Positions 1 to 8,706 of a stretch of 64,000 bases of DNA are shown here, piece by piece. The notes under the pieces are model-generated. The model saw nothing but the letters and a program-made list of their open reading frames with translations, searched no databases and was not told the origin of the DNA. Position numbers and translations under genes: made by a program. Numbering within the stretch: position 1 is the stretch's first letter; every line of letters begins with the position of its first letter. Source of the stretch: Teredinibacter turnerae T7901 (GTDB taxonomy: Bacteria > Pseudomonadota > Gammaproteobacteria > Pseudomonadales > Cellvibrionaceae); contig NC_012997.1 in NCBI RefSeq assembly GCF_000023025.1, forward strand, positions 1,534,764-1,598,763. Reading direction: 5' to 3'.

Positions 1-337
1 GCGCTCCTTTGCCGATATAAATGGCCTCTTTCGCGGCAATTGTGTATTTCTCTCCGTCAACTGTCACGATGCCTTCACCGCCAATATTGATTGCCGCGAG
101 TTCGCGGCGGGCAAGGAACGCGTCGGATTTTAATTGATCGACAGATTCCAGATGGAGCACGCTATCTACTGGATAGATGCCGCCAACAATAATTCGGTCG
201 TAGTGTGTGTAGGTAAGGCAAATTTCATTTGGCTTGAACACAGATTCGATGAGAAAGTGTTCCCGGAGCTTGCTTGTATCGTAGTTTTTGTAATCGTTTT
301 TGTGGACGGCGAACCGCTCTTCAATGGATATGGTCAT
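1..337 (-). CDS. kduI: KduI, 4-deoxy-L-threo-5-hexosulose-uronate ketol-isomerase (N-terminal part)
   Basis: The minus strand reads an open frame from an ATG at 337 to the window edge, giving about 112 residues of a family that is usually near 278. The visible protein begins MTISIEERFAVH and contains YTHYDRIIVGGIYP, a conserved KduI stretch, so this is the N-terminal half. KduI isomerises the 4,5-unsaturated uronate released from pectin oligomers (DKI) towards 2-keto-3-deoxygluconate in the cytoplasm. The gene starts 33 bases after the stop of the GH105 gene on the same strand, so it is probably translated from the same mRNA, which fits: GH105 produces the unsaturated monomer that KduI uses. 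The C-terminal metal-binding region lies outside the window and was not seen. Identification is by recognition of the family pattern. Confidence 0.88.
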   Translation of the reverse strand, partial: MTISIEERFAVHKNDYKNYDTSKLREHFLIESVFKPNEICLTYTHYDRIIVGGIYPVDSVLHLESVDQLKSDAFLARRELAAINIGGEGIVTVDGEKYTIAAKEAIYIGKGA

Positions 338-370
338 AGTGAATTCCGTGTTTTAAAGCTGGTTTCTGAG

Positions 371-2869
371 CTATCTTTTCTGTATTTGGGCCACTTCAAG
401 CCCCGCCATAATAAAAGGCGCTGTACCTTTTGGGTCGTCAGCAACGATCTGCTCGCTCATATAGTAGTTGTAGCTTCCATCCCGACCGAAGCCGAGCCCC
501 GCTACCAGGCATTGGTTGGTCATGCTAATGGTGGCGTCAGCATTAACCGTTATAAATTCTTTCACCAGTGAATCGTAGGCACTAGTGGCCACATTTGTGT
601 AGCTCTCGGGTAAATAGCCACGATTTACCGCCTTCGCAAAAAAATACACAAACATAGCCGATGCGCTGGATTCCAGGTAGTTGCCGCGTTTATTGGGCTT
701 ATCCATAATTTGCCACCACAAACCTGTATCTGGATCGCGATACTTTACAAGAGCGCCCGCCAGCTCTGTAATCATGTCCTGAAGTGGCGTAGTTAACTCA
801 GGTTTATCGGCAGGCAGGTATTCAAGCGTATCTACTAACGCCATTGCCAGCCAACCTACGCCTCTGCCCCAAAATTCAGATGAGAGCCCTGTCGTAGGAT
901 CCGCCCATTCCTGCTGACGTGTTTCGTCAATCGCGTGATAATAAAGTCCGGTTTTTTCATCCCGCAAATATTTACGGGTAAGGATGAACTCCTGTACTAC
1001 TTCGTGTAGTGCGGCGCCCTGTTCGAACAGAGTAGTATATTCTGCGAGAAAGGGCATACCCATATATACGCCGTCCAACCAGAGTTGCCCTGGGTATTTT
1101 TTCTTATGCCAGAAAGCGCCCTCGCGGGTTTTTGGGTGATTGCGCAGCTGCTCGCGCAACTGATCAGCGGCCAACTTGTATTTTTTCTTTTGAGCTTGAT
1201 TGTCCAACTGGGTTTGATTGTACAACGCGAGTACCGCTCGACCGGGCGCTACACTGTCGATATTAAAGTTTTCGGAGCTGTAGGCGATAATGCTGCCGTC
1301 GCTGCGAATGTAAGACCCCGTCACTTTCTCAAGAACGTCGGTATAGTCTGGATTATTCATTGCCGCCCCCAATCGCGCATAAGCTAAGGGCAAAATTCCG
1401 ACAATATCGTATTCAAATTTAGGTACGCGGCGTCGATTGGTATCCCAACCCCCCGCGCGGTATTTCAGCGTTTTCCGTTGCAGCTCTGAGTCAGCCATCC
1501 ACTCGCTCCAATGCAACGCCGCTTTTGCGGATTGTCTGGATATTTGTGCGCGGGTCTCTTTGGTATGGCTTGTTTGCAGGCGCACACGAATAGGTTGAGT
1601 CAGCTTTTCTGTTTCCCTCTTGAGAAAAGCATCGAATTGGTCAGCAGATTTTATCGGCTCTTGGGTTTCTCCATCCCAGACCGCAACAAAGTAGTAGTCC
1701 AATTGGTTACCTCGAGTTTTCATGTGTGCCGCGTAAGATTTTTTATCGTCAACAATTTTGTTAAAGTCACGCTTGCGAAACAGTACAGCTAAGCCGAGTT
1801 GGCCTCCGTCGAGCGACTGAGGCCCCCAACTTGCGAGATAGGTAAAACTATCACCTGGAATATTCATATCTCCCAGAAGTAATTCTGTATTGGGGTGTTT
1901 CACAGTGCCTATAACAAAATCGTTACTAGCATTAGACATCGCCAGTTGTGTGTGCACCAATTCGCTACCAGCTTGCATGGAAAGAAGCGCCGAAATATTG
2001 AGCTGATTTTGCCCAATGTGAACATTTTGATAGTCGATAGAAAATGATGAATAGGTGTTCGTATTGTTGCGGATAGTCGCGGTGCGTGTTTCGGCGGGGA
2101 TGGCTGCTTGCACCTGGTTATTTTGCCAGAAGCCAAATCCACCCGCGCCAAGAGAATCGCCCACCTTTAACAGATCCATACCCCATTCCGTCATGCTGTG
2201 GTAGGACTCATAACCGTCCAGCCCAACACGTTGCAAAATCGGTTGAGGGGTGGTTTTGCCGAATACATCGAAACCGTTGCGCTCGTCCAGGTAGAGCCGG
2301 TACGCCATTTTGTCGGATTCTATTCCCGGCCCTTCATATCGTATCCAGTTGGAATGATCCGTATAAAAATCGGGTGGTGTCAGTTGTGTGACGTTTTCAA
2401 ACACCCCGCCGTCATAGGCTTTGAATTCGGGTTTCTTGGGGTGGGTGTTCCAATCTCCACCGTGTTTTCTCGATATTTCCGCTTGCGTTAATTTTTGGTC
2501 GCTCCGAGAAATGGGGGCTGCAGCACGTGAAATTACAAGTTCTTTTTTTGCGCCACTTTTCAGGCTGACAAGAATAACAATACCATCTTCGTTGCCGTCT
2601 CCGTCTTTATCGATAACATCGAGTGGGAGCTGTGCTTTTTTATCTCGCACGACTAATGTGTGCGTGCCTTCAATACCCAATTCGTTAAAACTTAAGTAAA
2701 TCTGCTCTGACAGTCGCTCAAATGCCGAGGGGTTGGCGACCGCTAGGACCGCAATGCTAGGGGATTGCTCGGTATTCGCTTGTTCCAGTGATGTTTGCTG
2801 TTGCATACACGATTGCATTAACAGCGATGCGCTGACAATTGAAAAAGGTTTAAGCCAGTTTTTTGTCAC
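371..2869 (-). CDS. DUF4861 - GH105 fusion: unsaturated rhamnogalacturonyl/glucuronyl hydrolase
   Basis: An 832-residue exported protein with a GTG start at 2869 and a hydrophobic leader ending in a cysteine (LLMQSC), which may be a weak lipoprotein box. Residues about 40-430 resemble DUF4861, a beta-rich domain common in polysaccharide loci. Residues about 450-830 are a GH88/GH105 (alpha/alpha) barrel: RAGGWDTNRRR, LWLDGVYMGMPFLAEY with the catalytic aspartate, FWGRGVGWLAMAL and NYLESSASAMFVYF are typical. GH105 enzymes hydrate the unsaturated non-reducing uronic acid left by pectin lyases. Single-domain GH105 proteins are about 370 residues, so the extra N-terminal domain is what makes this one long. 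It lies between a TonB receptor upstream and kduI downstream on the same strand. The GH105 call is firm; the substrate (galacturonyl-rhamnose or simple unsaturated galacturonides) is inferred from kduI and GH28. Confidence 0.85.
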   Translation of the reverse strand: MTKNWLKPFSIVSASLLMQSCMQQQTSLEQANTEQSPSIAVLAVANPSAFERLSEQIYLSFNELGIEGTHTLVVRDKKAQLPLDVIDKDGDGNEDGIVILVSLKSGAKKELVISRAAAPISRSDQKLTQAEISRKHGGDWNTHPKKPEFKAYDGGVFENVTQLTPPDFYTDHSNWIRYEGPGIESDKMAYRLYLDERNGFDVFGKTTPQPILQRVGLDGYESYHSMTEWGMDLLKVGDSLGAGGFGFWQNNQVQAAIPAETRTATIRNNTNTYSSFSIDYQNVHIGQNQLNISALLSMQAGSELVHTQLAMSNASNDFVIGTVKHPNTELLLGDMNIPGDSFTYLASWGPQSLDGGQLGLAVLFRKRDFNKIVDDKKSYAAHMKTRGNQLDYYFVAVWDGETQEPIKSADQFDAFLKRETEKLTQPIRVRLQTSHTKETRAQISRQSAKAALHWSEWMADSELQRKTLKYRAGGWDTNRRRVPKFEYDIVGILPLAYARLGAAMNNPDYTDVLEKVTGSYIRSDGSIIAYSSENFNIDSVAPGRAVLALYNQTQLDNQAQKKKYKLAADQLREQLRNHPKTREGAFWHKKKYPGQLWLDGVYMGMPFLAEYTTLFEQGAALHEVVQEFILTRKYLRDEKTGLYYHAIDETRQQEWADPTTGLSSEFWGRGVGWLAMALVDTLEYLPADKPELTTPLQDMITELAGALVKYRDPDTGLWWQIMDKPNKRGNYLESSASAMFVYFFAKAVNRGYLPESYTNVATSAYDSLVKEFITVNADATISMTNQCLVAGLGFGRDGSYNYYMSEQIVADDPKGTAPFIMAGLEVAQIQKR

Positions 2870-2965
2870 GATTCATTCCAGAGTTTAGTGGTTGGAAACG
2901 AAAAAAAGCGCCGATGGTGCTGGCGCTATGACGCTTCATTGCCCAGTCGAGGAAATATGAAAATG

Positions 2966-5659
2966 TTAAAACTTATACTGTGCCCCCAAGTACACTTGGG
3001 TTCCGGTTTCGTGATAGTAGGAAAGACGTTTATCGTTGACGTCTACCCACTGGTCATCAGCTTCGTTGGTAAGGTTGACTGCGTCGAACGTGAGCTTGAA
3101 ATGGTCGTTAAGCGTGTAGGCCGCAGAAAAATCCAGGTTGCTGGTGCCGTAAGTACCGTGTTGAACATTGCCGTTGCGACCGCGGGGATCGGTGAGATAG
3201 TCACTGCGCTCTACCAGTGCGAGACGCGCGCTGAAATGGGTATCTTCGTAGTACAAGGTCGCGCTGGAAGTGACATCGGACAGATTTGTCAGGTCGGCGA
3301 TTACATCGATATTGCCATCGCTATCGAGATACGCGACCTGTGTCTTAACGTAGGTGTAGTTCGCAATAATACCGACGTTTTCCCAGAATTCGCCGAATGC
3401 GCCAAATGTGGTTTGGAAGCCCCACTCAAAGCCGTGAAGGTCGCCACCCGGGCCGTTGAGCGGTACTGTGCGATCAAACAGTAATGACGAGTTACAGTCT
3501 GCGGTAACCTGCCCGGCCTGTTCACACTGGCTGACAACTTCCTCATCGGGAATGCCAAGTTCGGCGGGTGTTCTTTGGTCCTTCAGACTTTGTACGTGAC
3601 TGTCGATTTCTTTTTTAAATACGGTGAGCGTCATGGCGGCGGTATCGCTCAGGTAGAGTTCAATACCTGCGTCGTAACTGGTGGCTTTAGTGGGCTCAAG
3701 GAGTGGGTTCCCGCCCGTGATTGCGCGGGCACTACCATCGACGCGCACTGCCTGGTCCGCTTTTAACGATTGCAGGCCTGCGCGCGCAATACCTTCTGAC
3801 GCGCTGAATCGCAACACCACATTTTCCATGGCTTCGAGTCTGAAATTTGCTGAGGGCAGTAAATCATCGTAGCTGTGATCGACCCATATTTGTTCTTTTT
3901 CGCCGTCGCCGTTGACGTCGTACCAGCCGGTTGACGATTGACTGGTGTTAAATTTGCGCAAACCGATGTCACCACTAAAAGGCATATCGTTTAGCGAGGT
4001 GGCGAAATCAAGTTGCACAAAAGCGGAGGTGGTGTCTTCGGTTACGCCGAATGTATCTGGTTGCCGTGGTATCAGTTCCCATTCACCGGTGTCATCCAGG
4101 ATTGGGTAATCGGCAAGCAGTGCTTTGCGATCCGGGATAAGCCACTCTCTGCCGTCTCCCAGCCCTGAATCGTAAGTCGTGAGGTAGCCGTCAATGGTCA
4201 CGCCGTGATTATTCTCGGAGCTAAGGCGGGATTGGTAAGAATCGAATTCAAACGATTTTGAGCTTATGCCACCCTTAACGGTAAACACCGCGTTGATATC
4301 ATATTCGATGTCGACAGCAGCATTAGAGAAACTGTTGTTGGTTCCCTGTGGTCGCTGACGTATTCCGGTCAGCGCCCAAGCGGACTCGGTGTAAGCGTCA
4401 TCGCCAAAAGTGAGCATAACATCGTCGCTTTCGCCGCGGTAATCCCAGCTAAAACCAACGCCGTCGGCGCGGCTGATAAATGTGTTTTGAATCGGGTTTT
4501 TAAATTCGGATTCTGCGGTTCCTATAAGCCCGTTGATACGCAAGCGATCATTAAATTCATGGTTCGCATGCAAGGTGATTTGATTGAATGTGGTGTTAAG
4601 TTCGTCGTAGCGGTCTTCAGCCTGTACGGAGCCATTGGCGATATCAGCGTAGACCAGCGTATTGCCTTCCACGATGTAATCGCGAACATCATAATCGGCG
4701 ACGGTGCTTGTGCTGTTGCCCACGCCTTGCATAAACACTTCGCGGCGTGTCGCGTCGTGCTCAGAATAGAGTGTGTCCAATACGAACTCAGTGCTTGTTG
4801 CTGGTTGCCATTGCAAGCTCAGCGCGGCGCCGGTGCGGGTAATAGTATGGGTATAGGAATCGTAGCGCGGAATCCGTGGGTGAAATGGTGCGTCGTCGCC
4901 ATTCAGGTATTCAAGCTCCGCTGCATCCGGGTCGCCCTGATAACTACCAAAATCTTCCGCGTTGGACCAGCGTACGGTACTGTTGCCTTCATCGATAATT
5001 TTTCGATCAGCGTAGGACACCGAAAACAAGGCGCCGAAGGTATCTGTTAAATGGTGGCTGACCAAAACGGAGAGTTTGGGGTCGATTTCTTCCGATTTGT
5101 CGTTGTAGCCTGCCTGAGCAGACACTGAAAGGGTGAAACCATCAAAGTCCATCGGTCGGGCGGTGCGCAAATCTACCGTCGCGCCCAGAGAGCCTTCCTC
5201 AACTTCACCTGAGTTGGTTTTTCGCACGATCAGGTTGCTAAATAAATCAGAAGAAAATGTGTTGAAATCGAAAGACCGGCCGCGGTTGTTGCCGCCTACC
5301 GCATCGGTACCACCTGTGCTGGACATGGCTTCCATGCCATTAATGCGTACGCGGGTAAAGTCCGGCCCCAGGCCACGTACCGTAATCTGTCGGCCCTCGC
5401 CACCTGCGCGAGACACCGCGACACCGGGAATGCGCTGCAGTGATTCTGCAAGGTTGTTGTCGGGGAAATCGGCGATATCTTCAGCGTAGATAGCATCTAC
5501 AACGCCATTTGCCTGTTGTTTGGTTGCCAGCGAGTTCTTCAGCGAGGCTTTAAACCCCGTGACATAAACTTCCTCCAGTGCTTGTTCCTCGGCAAGACTC
5601 AAGGTGCTGATGCTCATAGCCACCGCGGCGGCCAGGGGGGTGATTGCATATGGCTTCAT
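2966..5659 (-). CDS. TonB-dependent receptor, probably for pectin-derived oligosaccharides
   Basis: An 897-residue outer-membrane receptor. It has a signal peptide ending near LSLAEE, a plug domain starting with ALEEVYVTGFKASLKNS (TonB box region), the plug motifs LAESLQRIPGVAVSR and QITVRGLGPDF, then a long beta-barrel ending in the terminal aromatic residue of LGAQYKF, as expected for an outer-membrane barrel. This plug type is the one common in marine gammaproteobacterial polysaccharide loci. The ATG at 5659 follows an AGGGAA ribosome-binding site. It heads the GH105-kduI group (97 bases to the next start) and is preceded by two palindromes at 5757-5791 that look like UxuR-type operators. 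The ligand is inferred from its neighbours only. Confidence 0.9.
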   Translation of the reverse strand: MKPYAITPLAAAVAMSISTLSLAEEQALEEVYVTGFKASLKNSLATKQQANGVVDAIYAEDIADFPDNNLAESLQRIPGVAVSRAGGEGRQITVRGLGPDFTRVRINGMEAMSSTGGTDAVGGNNRGRSFDFNTFSSDLFSNLIVRKTNSGEVEEGSLGATVDLRTARPMDFDGFTLSVSAQAGYNDKSEEIDPKLSVLVSHHLTDTFGALFSVSYADRKIIDEGNSTVRWSNAEDFGSYQGDPDAAELEYLNGDDAPFHPRIPRYDSYTHTITRTGAALSLQWQPATSTEFVLDTLYSEHDATRREVFMQGVGNSTSTVADYDVRDYIVEGNTLVYADIANGSVQAEDRYDELNTTFNQITLHANHEFNDRLRINGLIGTAESEFKNPIQNTFISRADGVGFSWDYRGESDDVMLTFGDDAYTESAWALTGIRQRPQGTNNSFSNAAVDIEYDINAVFTVKGGISSKSFEFDSYQSRLSSENNHGVTIDGYLTTYDSGLGDGREWLIPDRKALLADYPILDDTGEWELIPRQPDTFGVTEDTTSAFVQLDFATSLNDMPFSGDIGLRKFNTSQSSTGWYDVNGDGEKEQIWVDHSYDDLLPSANFRLEAMENVVLRFSASEGIARAGLQSLKADQAVRVDGSARAITGGNPLLEPTKATSYDAGIELYLSDTAAMTLTVFKKEIDSHVQSLKDQRTPAELGIPDEEVVSQCEQAGQVTADCNSSLLFDRTVPLNGPGGDLHGFEWGFQTTFGAFGEFWENVGIIANYTYVKTQVAYLDSDGNIDVIADLTNLSDVTSSATLYYEDTHFSARLALVERSDYLTDPRGRNGNVQHGTYGTSNLDFSAAYTLNDHFKLTFDAVNLTNEADDQWVDVNDKRLSYYHETGTQVYLGAQYKF

Positions 5660-5756
5660 TATTATTTTCCCTTCGATGTTTACGGTTTCACCGGCACCGG
5701 GAAGGTGCTTTTGGTATTACCTTTATTATTTTTGGATAAGGCCAATGCTGGCACAA

Positions 5757-5770
5757 ATTGGTATACCAAT
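5757..5770. promoter_or_regulatory. UxuR/ExuR-like operator, perfect palindrome
   Basis: ATTGGTATACCAAT is a perfect 14-base palindrome about 100 bases upstream of the TonB receptor start. It matches the core of the known hexuronate regulator consensus (AAATTGGTATACCAATTT for ExuR/UxuR). A FadR-type GntR regulator is encoded at 7567-8349, so that protein is the likely ligand. The match to the consensus is from memory. Confidence 0.7.
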
Positions 5771-5777
5771 CAATAGA

Positions 5778-5791
5778 ATTGGAATACCAAT
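5778..5791. promoter_or_regulatory. Second UxuR-like operator
   Basis: ATTGGAATACCAAT is a near-perfect palindrome whose centre is 21 bases from that of the first site, two helical turns, so both would face the same side of the DNA. It lies upstream of the receptor-GH105-kduI transcript. Confidence 0.65.
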
Positions 5792-5792
5792 T

Positions 5793-6034
5793 TTTTTATA
5801 TTGCAATTCGTGCTAGAAAAATTGAGTTTATTACCAATCTGCCTGGCGATTCGTGCCGGCGCCAAGGTGACTGCTGACGCGATCACTGCGACAAAAAATG
5901 CTGCAGGCAGCGAGTAGATGAAAGGGTTGCCGGTGCTGTATCAGCGCCTTGGGCGTTAGGCTCTGTAAGGCGGGTAGAGCGGTTGCGGGCGCGGCCGCCA
6001 GCAGACAACTTCATCTGGATTATTTCTTAAGCGC
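5793..6034. other. Intergenic stretch between the GH28 stop and the receptor promoter
   Basis: About 240 bases with no convincing gene, RNA or repeat. It is GC-richer than the operator region beside it. I see no clear hairpin terminator for the GH28 gene that ends at 6035. Confidence 0.5.
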
Positions 6035-7438
6035 TCATGTCGCCGCACCATAGGGTTTGCCGTTCACCGATACGCCCGATAAGGTCAGTCCGTCGACATG
6101 CTCAATTACACCTGCGCTGCGCGCACGGTTGAATGTTGAATTGGTGATCGAGAGTTGTTTTATGGGCGCGCGGTCGAATCCGCGAATTTGGAATACCTGT
6201 TGGGCGTGTTCGCAACTGATATTGTCCAGGTTGATGTTGCGTACTGTCGGATCGAATTTTCCAGCGTCGCCTTCTTCGTAATGAAAATTTATTACGATGG
6301 CATCTTTTACCTGACCGATTTGAATGTCACGCAGGTAAATGTTCTCGATTAATCCACCCCTGACTGAGTTGGTCTTTATGCGGAAACCGCGCTCCAGGTC
6401 TGGACTGCTCATGCGGTTGTCGTGCGCATAAACGTTGCGAACTCCGCCGGAAATCTCACTGCCAATAACCACACCGCCGTGGCCAGCACGCATTTCACAA
6501 TGGCGTATCACGATATTTTCGCTGGGAATATTCAGTCGTCGCCCGTCGGCATTGCGTCCGGATTTAATGGCGATGCAGTCATCGCCAGTATCGAAAAAAC
6601 AATGCTCTATTAATACGTTGCGACAGCTTTCCGGGTTGCACCCGTCAGAATTGGGGCCGAGACTTTGGAGGTGCAGGCGCCGGGCGGTGACGTTGTCACA
6701 CAGGACCGGATGCACCAGCCAGAAGGGCGCATTGATGATGGTGACATCTTCCAATAACACATTGCGGCACTGGTACGGCTGGATAAACGGGGGGCGCAGA
6801 TAGTGCCCGTCGCTGTAGTGACGTTGCCGAGGTGGGACGCCGGCCTCCGCCTGTGCAAACAACTGGGCGCGGCTATTGTCCTGTGATGCAAAGCCGGGGC
6901 GTGCCCACTCGCTCGTACCTTTCCACGGCCACCAGTGCATTTCGCTGGCACTGCCATCAAGAACACCTGTGCCGGTAATGCCGATGTTTTCCGCCTGGTA
7001 GGCGTAAATCAAAGGCGAATAGCCCATGTATTCGACCCCTTCCCATCGTGTAAAAACAGCTGGCAGATAGTCATTTGGGTCTCGGCTAAAACTAAGCCGC
7101 GCGTTTTCGGCCAGGTGAAGCTCAACATTGGATAGCAGGTGAACGGCACCAGTCAGATAGTGCCCGGCAGGCACCAGCACGCGTCCTCCTCCCGCCTTGT
7201 GGCACGCGATAATGGCGCTGTTTATTGCACCGGTGCTGAGTGATTGACCATCGGCAACAGCGCCGTAATGTTGAATATCGAATTGCCTGTCCGGGAATAC
7301 GGGTGGTTGAACTGCAGTATCAATGGTTTGCGCGGTTGCCCAGTCTACGGGGGGCGACAGTGACGACAGATTGTGACAACCCGGCAAGCTGAATGCAGCA
7401 GTTGCCTGAAGCAGTTGGCGGCGAGTTATTGGTTTCAT
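6035..7438 (-). CDS. GH28 polygalacturonase family protein (exo-type likely)
   Basis: A 467-residue exported enzyme. The N-terminus KPITRRQLLQATAAF looks like a twin-arginine or Sec leader with a following cysteine. The GH28 right-handed beta-helix signatures are all present in order: GPNSDGCNP (first aspartate), DTGDDCIAIKSG (paired catalytic aspartates), GHGGVVIGSE (histidine) and FRIKTN (RxK substrate-binding pair). The start of the helix, FDIQHYGAVADG, is also typical. It should hydrolyse alpha-1,4 galacturonic linkages of pectin in the periplasm; the form with GRNADGRRLNIPSENI resembles exo-polygalacturonosidases. It is transcribed alone from a 128-base gap below the GntR gene, and that gap contains a third operator-like site. 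Confidence 0.9.
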   Translation of the reverse strand: MKPITRRQLLQATAAFSLPGCHNLSSLSPPVDWATAQTIDTAVQPPVFPDRQFDIQHYGAVADGQSLSTGAINSAIIACHKAGGGRVLVPAGHYLTGAVHLLSNVELHLAENARLSFSRDPNDYLPAVFTRWEGVEYMGYSPLIYAYQAENIGITGTGVLDGSASEMHWWPWKGTSEWARPGFASQDNSRAQLFAQAEAGVPPRQRHYSDGHYLRPPFIQPYQCRNVLLEDVTIINAPFWLVHPVLCDNVTARRLHLQSLGPNSDGCNPESCRNVLIEHCFFDTGDDCIAIKSGRNADGRRLNIPSENIVIRHCEMRAGHGGVVIGSEISGGVRNVYAHDNRMSSPDLERGFRIKTNSVRGGLIENIYLRDIQIGQVKDAIVINFHYEEGDAGKFDPTVRNINLDNISCEHAQQVFQIRGFDRAPIKQLSITNSTFNRARSAGVIEHVDGLTLSGVSVNGKPYGAAT

Positions 7439-7489
7439 TATGCTCTACCTTTGTTATGTCAGACCTTAGGGTAGAGCATTTCTGTCGTT

Positions 7490-7502
7490 TTGGTAAGACC
7501 AA
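7490..7502. promoter_or_regulatory. UxuR/FadR-type operator in front of the GH28 gene
   Basis: TTGGTAAGACCAA is a palindrome of TTGG and CCAA around five bases, 52 bases upstream of the GH28 start. The spacing is one base longer than in the sites at 5757 and 5778 but equals that of the site at 8585. FadR-family operators are of the form TGGTNNNACCA, which this fits. Confidence 0.6.
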
Positions 7503-7566
7503 TTATGAAATTGGCTGAAGGGAGTGTGTTGAAATGTGCGCTGGGTTAGGTGTCTCGGATGACTGA

Positions 7567-8349
7567 TCAGGTGAGCGCTTTGGCGCGATCTATTAGCGAA
7601 AAACGGGAGCGGTCTTTTTCGACGCTTTTGCGGGCGTCCTCGATCGCTGTGGCTTCTGTGGCGTCCAGCAATTGCTGGATAACCGCCGTCAGGTGGTTGC
7701 GCATGGCCGCCCTGGCTCCCGCGGGGTCGCGACGGGCGAGGGCATCCAACACGTTTCTGTGCTCCTCAATCCGGGGGCGAGAACCCGATTGGCGTACTTT
7801 TTCGTGGATTCGTGCTGAAATTGGCGACTCATTTCGCATTTGCCATAACAGGTCGCATACTGCAACAACGGCGTCGTTCTTGGTTGCGCGGGCAATTAAT
7901 TTGTGAAAATTCTCATCGGCTTGTTCACAAATGGGCTCAGCGTCGTTTTCCTGCACCATGGCTTCCAGCGCTTCACGTAGTTCGGCTATCTCCTCGTCTG
8001 TGATCTGCCGCGCGGCAAGCTCGGCAGCTTCGCCTTCAAACAAAATGCGCGCTTCCAGGATGTCAAAGGGGCCGATATCCAGGTCGGTGGTGTTGCCTGC
8101 CGAGTCGGCTTCTTCGCAAACATAGACACCGGAGCCGCCGCGTACCTCTACAATTCCAGCAATTTCCAAGGCAATAATCGCTTCCCGCACGGTGGGGCGG
8201 CTAATTTCAAAACGCTCAGCCAGCTTACGTTCTGCGGGCAGTCGGCTGCCCGCGGGGTATTCGCCTTGGCGAATGGCGTTGGCCAACTCCTCTGCAACGC
8301 GCTGGTAAAGTCGATTTGGCTGGGCGTGTCGGCCAGTGATGTTGATCAT
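7567..8349 (-). CDS. GntR-family (FadR/FCD) transcriptional regulator, hexuronate-type
   Basis: A 260-residue regulator. Residues about 10-80 are a winged helix-turn-helix of GntR type: LYQRVAEELANAIRQGEY, then GSRLPAERKLAERFEISRPTVREAI and the wing VRGGSGVYV. The remainder is an all-helical FCD ligand-binding domain (ILEARILFEGEAAELAA, FHKLIARATKNDAVVAV, HRNVLDALARRDPAGA). FadR-type FCD proteins such as UxuR, ExuR and KdgR homologues sense uronates or 2-keto-3-deoxygluconate and repress catabolic genes. Nearby TTGG/CCAA palindromes upstream of the receptor, GH28 and uxaA transcripts agree with that role. Whether it represses or is induced by a specific sugar acid cannot be read from the sequence. 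Confidence 0.9.
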   Translation of the reverse strand: MINITGRHAQPNRLYQRVAEELANAIRQGEYPAGSRLPAERKLAERFEISRPTVREAIIALEIAGIVEVRGGSGVYVCEEADSAGNTTDLDIGPFDILEARILFEGEAAELAARQITDEEIAELREALEAMVQENDAEPICEQADENFHKLIARATKNDAVVAVCDLLWQMRNESPISARIHEKVRQSGSRPRIEEHRNVLDALARRDPAGARAAMRNHLTAVIQQLLDATEATAIEDARKSVEKDRSRFSLIDRAKALT

Positions 8350-8584
8350 GTTGAGGGACCTTATCGAGTATTTTGAGGTGCCGTGTTATTTGGGCAGGCC
8401 ACGGAGTTAACGTCTGGTACCCGTGGGCTTAGCAGCGGCCGTGTCAACGGCTATTTTGTTCATTCATTCTACCGGGCTCCGCCATTATAGTCGCAACAGC
8501 TCCGGCGGGAGTAGGTATGTGGTGAACGCTTGGTTCTCTGCTGCCCAAGTCTCGGAAATTAGTGGTAAAGCGGTGGCCTCAATA
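8350..8584. other. Divergent gap between the GntR gene and uxaA
   Basis: The 357 bases between the two starts must hold both promoters. Apart from the operator-like site at 8585-8597 I recognise no element; no strong -10/-35 pair stands out. Confidence 0.45.
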
Positions 8585-8597
8585 TTAGTCATACCAA
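8585..8597. promoter_or_regulatory. UxuR/FadR-type operator upstream of uxaA
   Basis: TTAGTCATACCAA reads TTGGTATGACTAA on the other strand, the same 13-base form as the site in front of the GH28 gene (TTGGTNNGACYAA), with one base breaking perfect symmetry. It lies about 110 bases upstream of the altronate dehydratase start. Confidence 0.5.
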
Positions 8598-8706
8598 AAT
8601 TTGAATTGCTGTCAGGCCAAAAAGTTGTTAGATTCATTTCAATATTGTGACTCGGCGACTGCAGGTGCGGGTGTTGAGTTGATTGCAAGATGGAGTGAGG
8701 TTGAAA

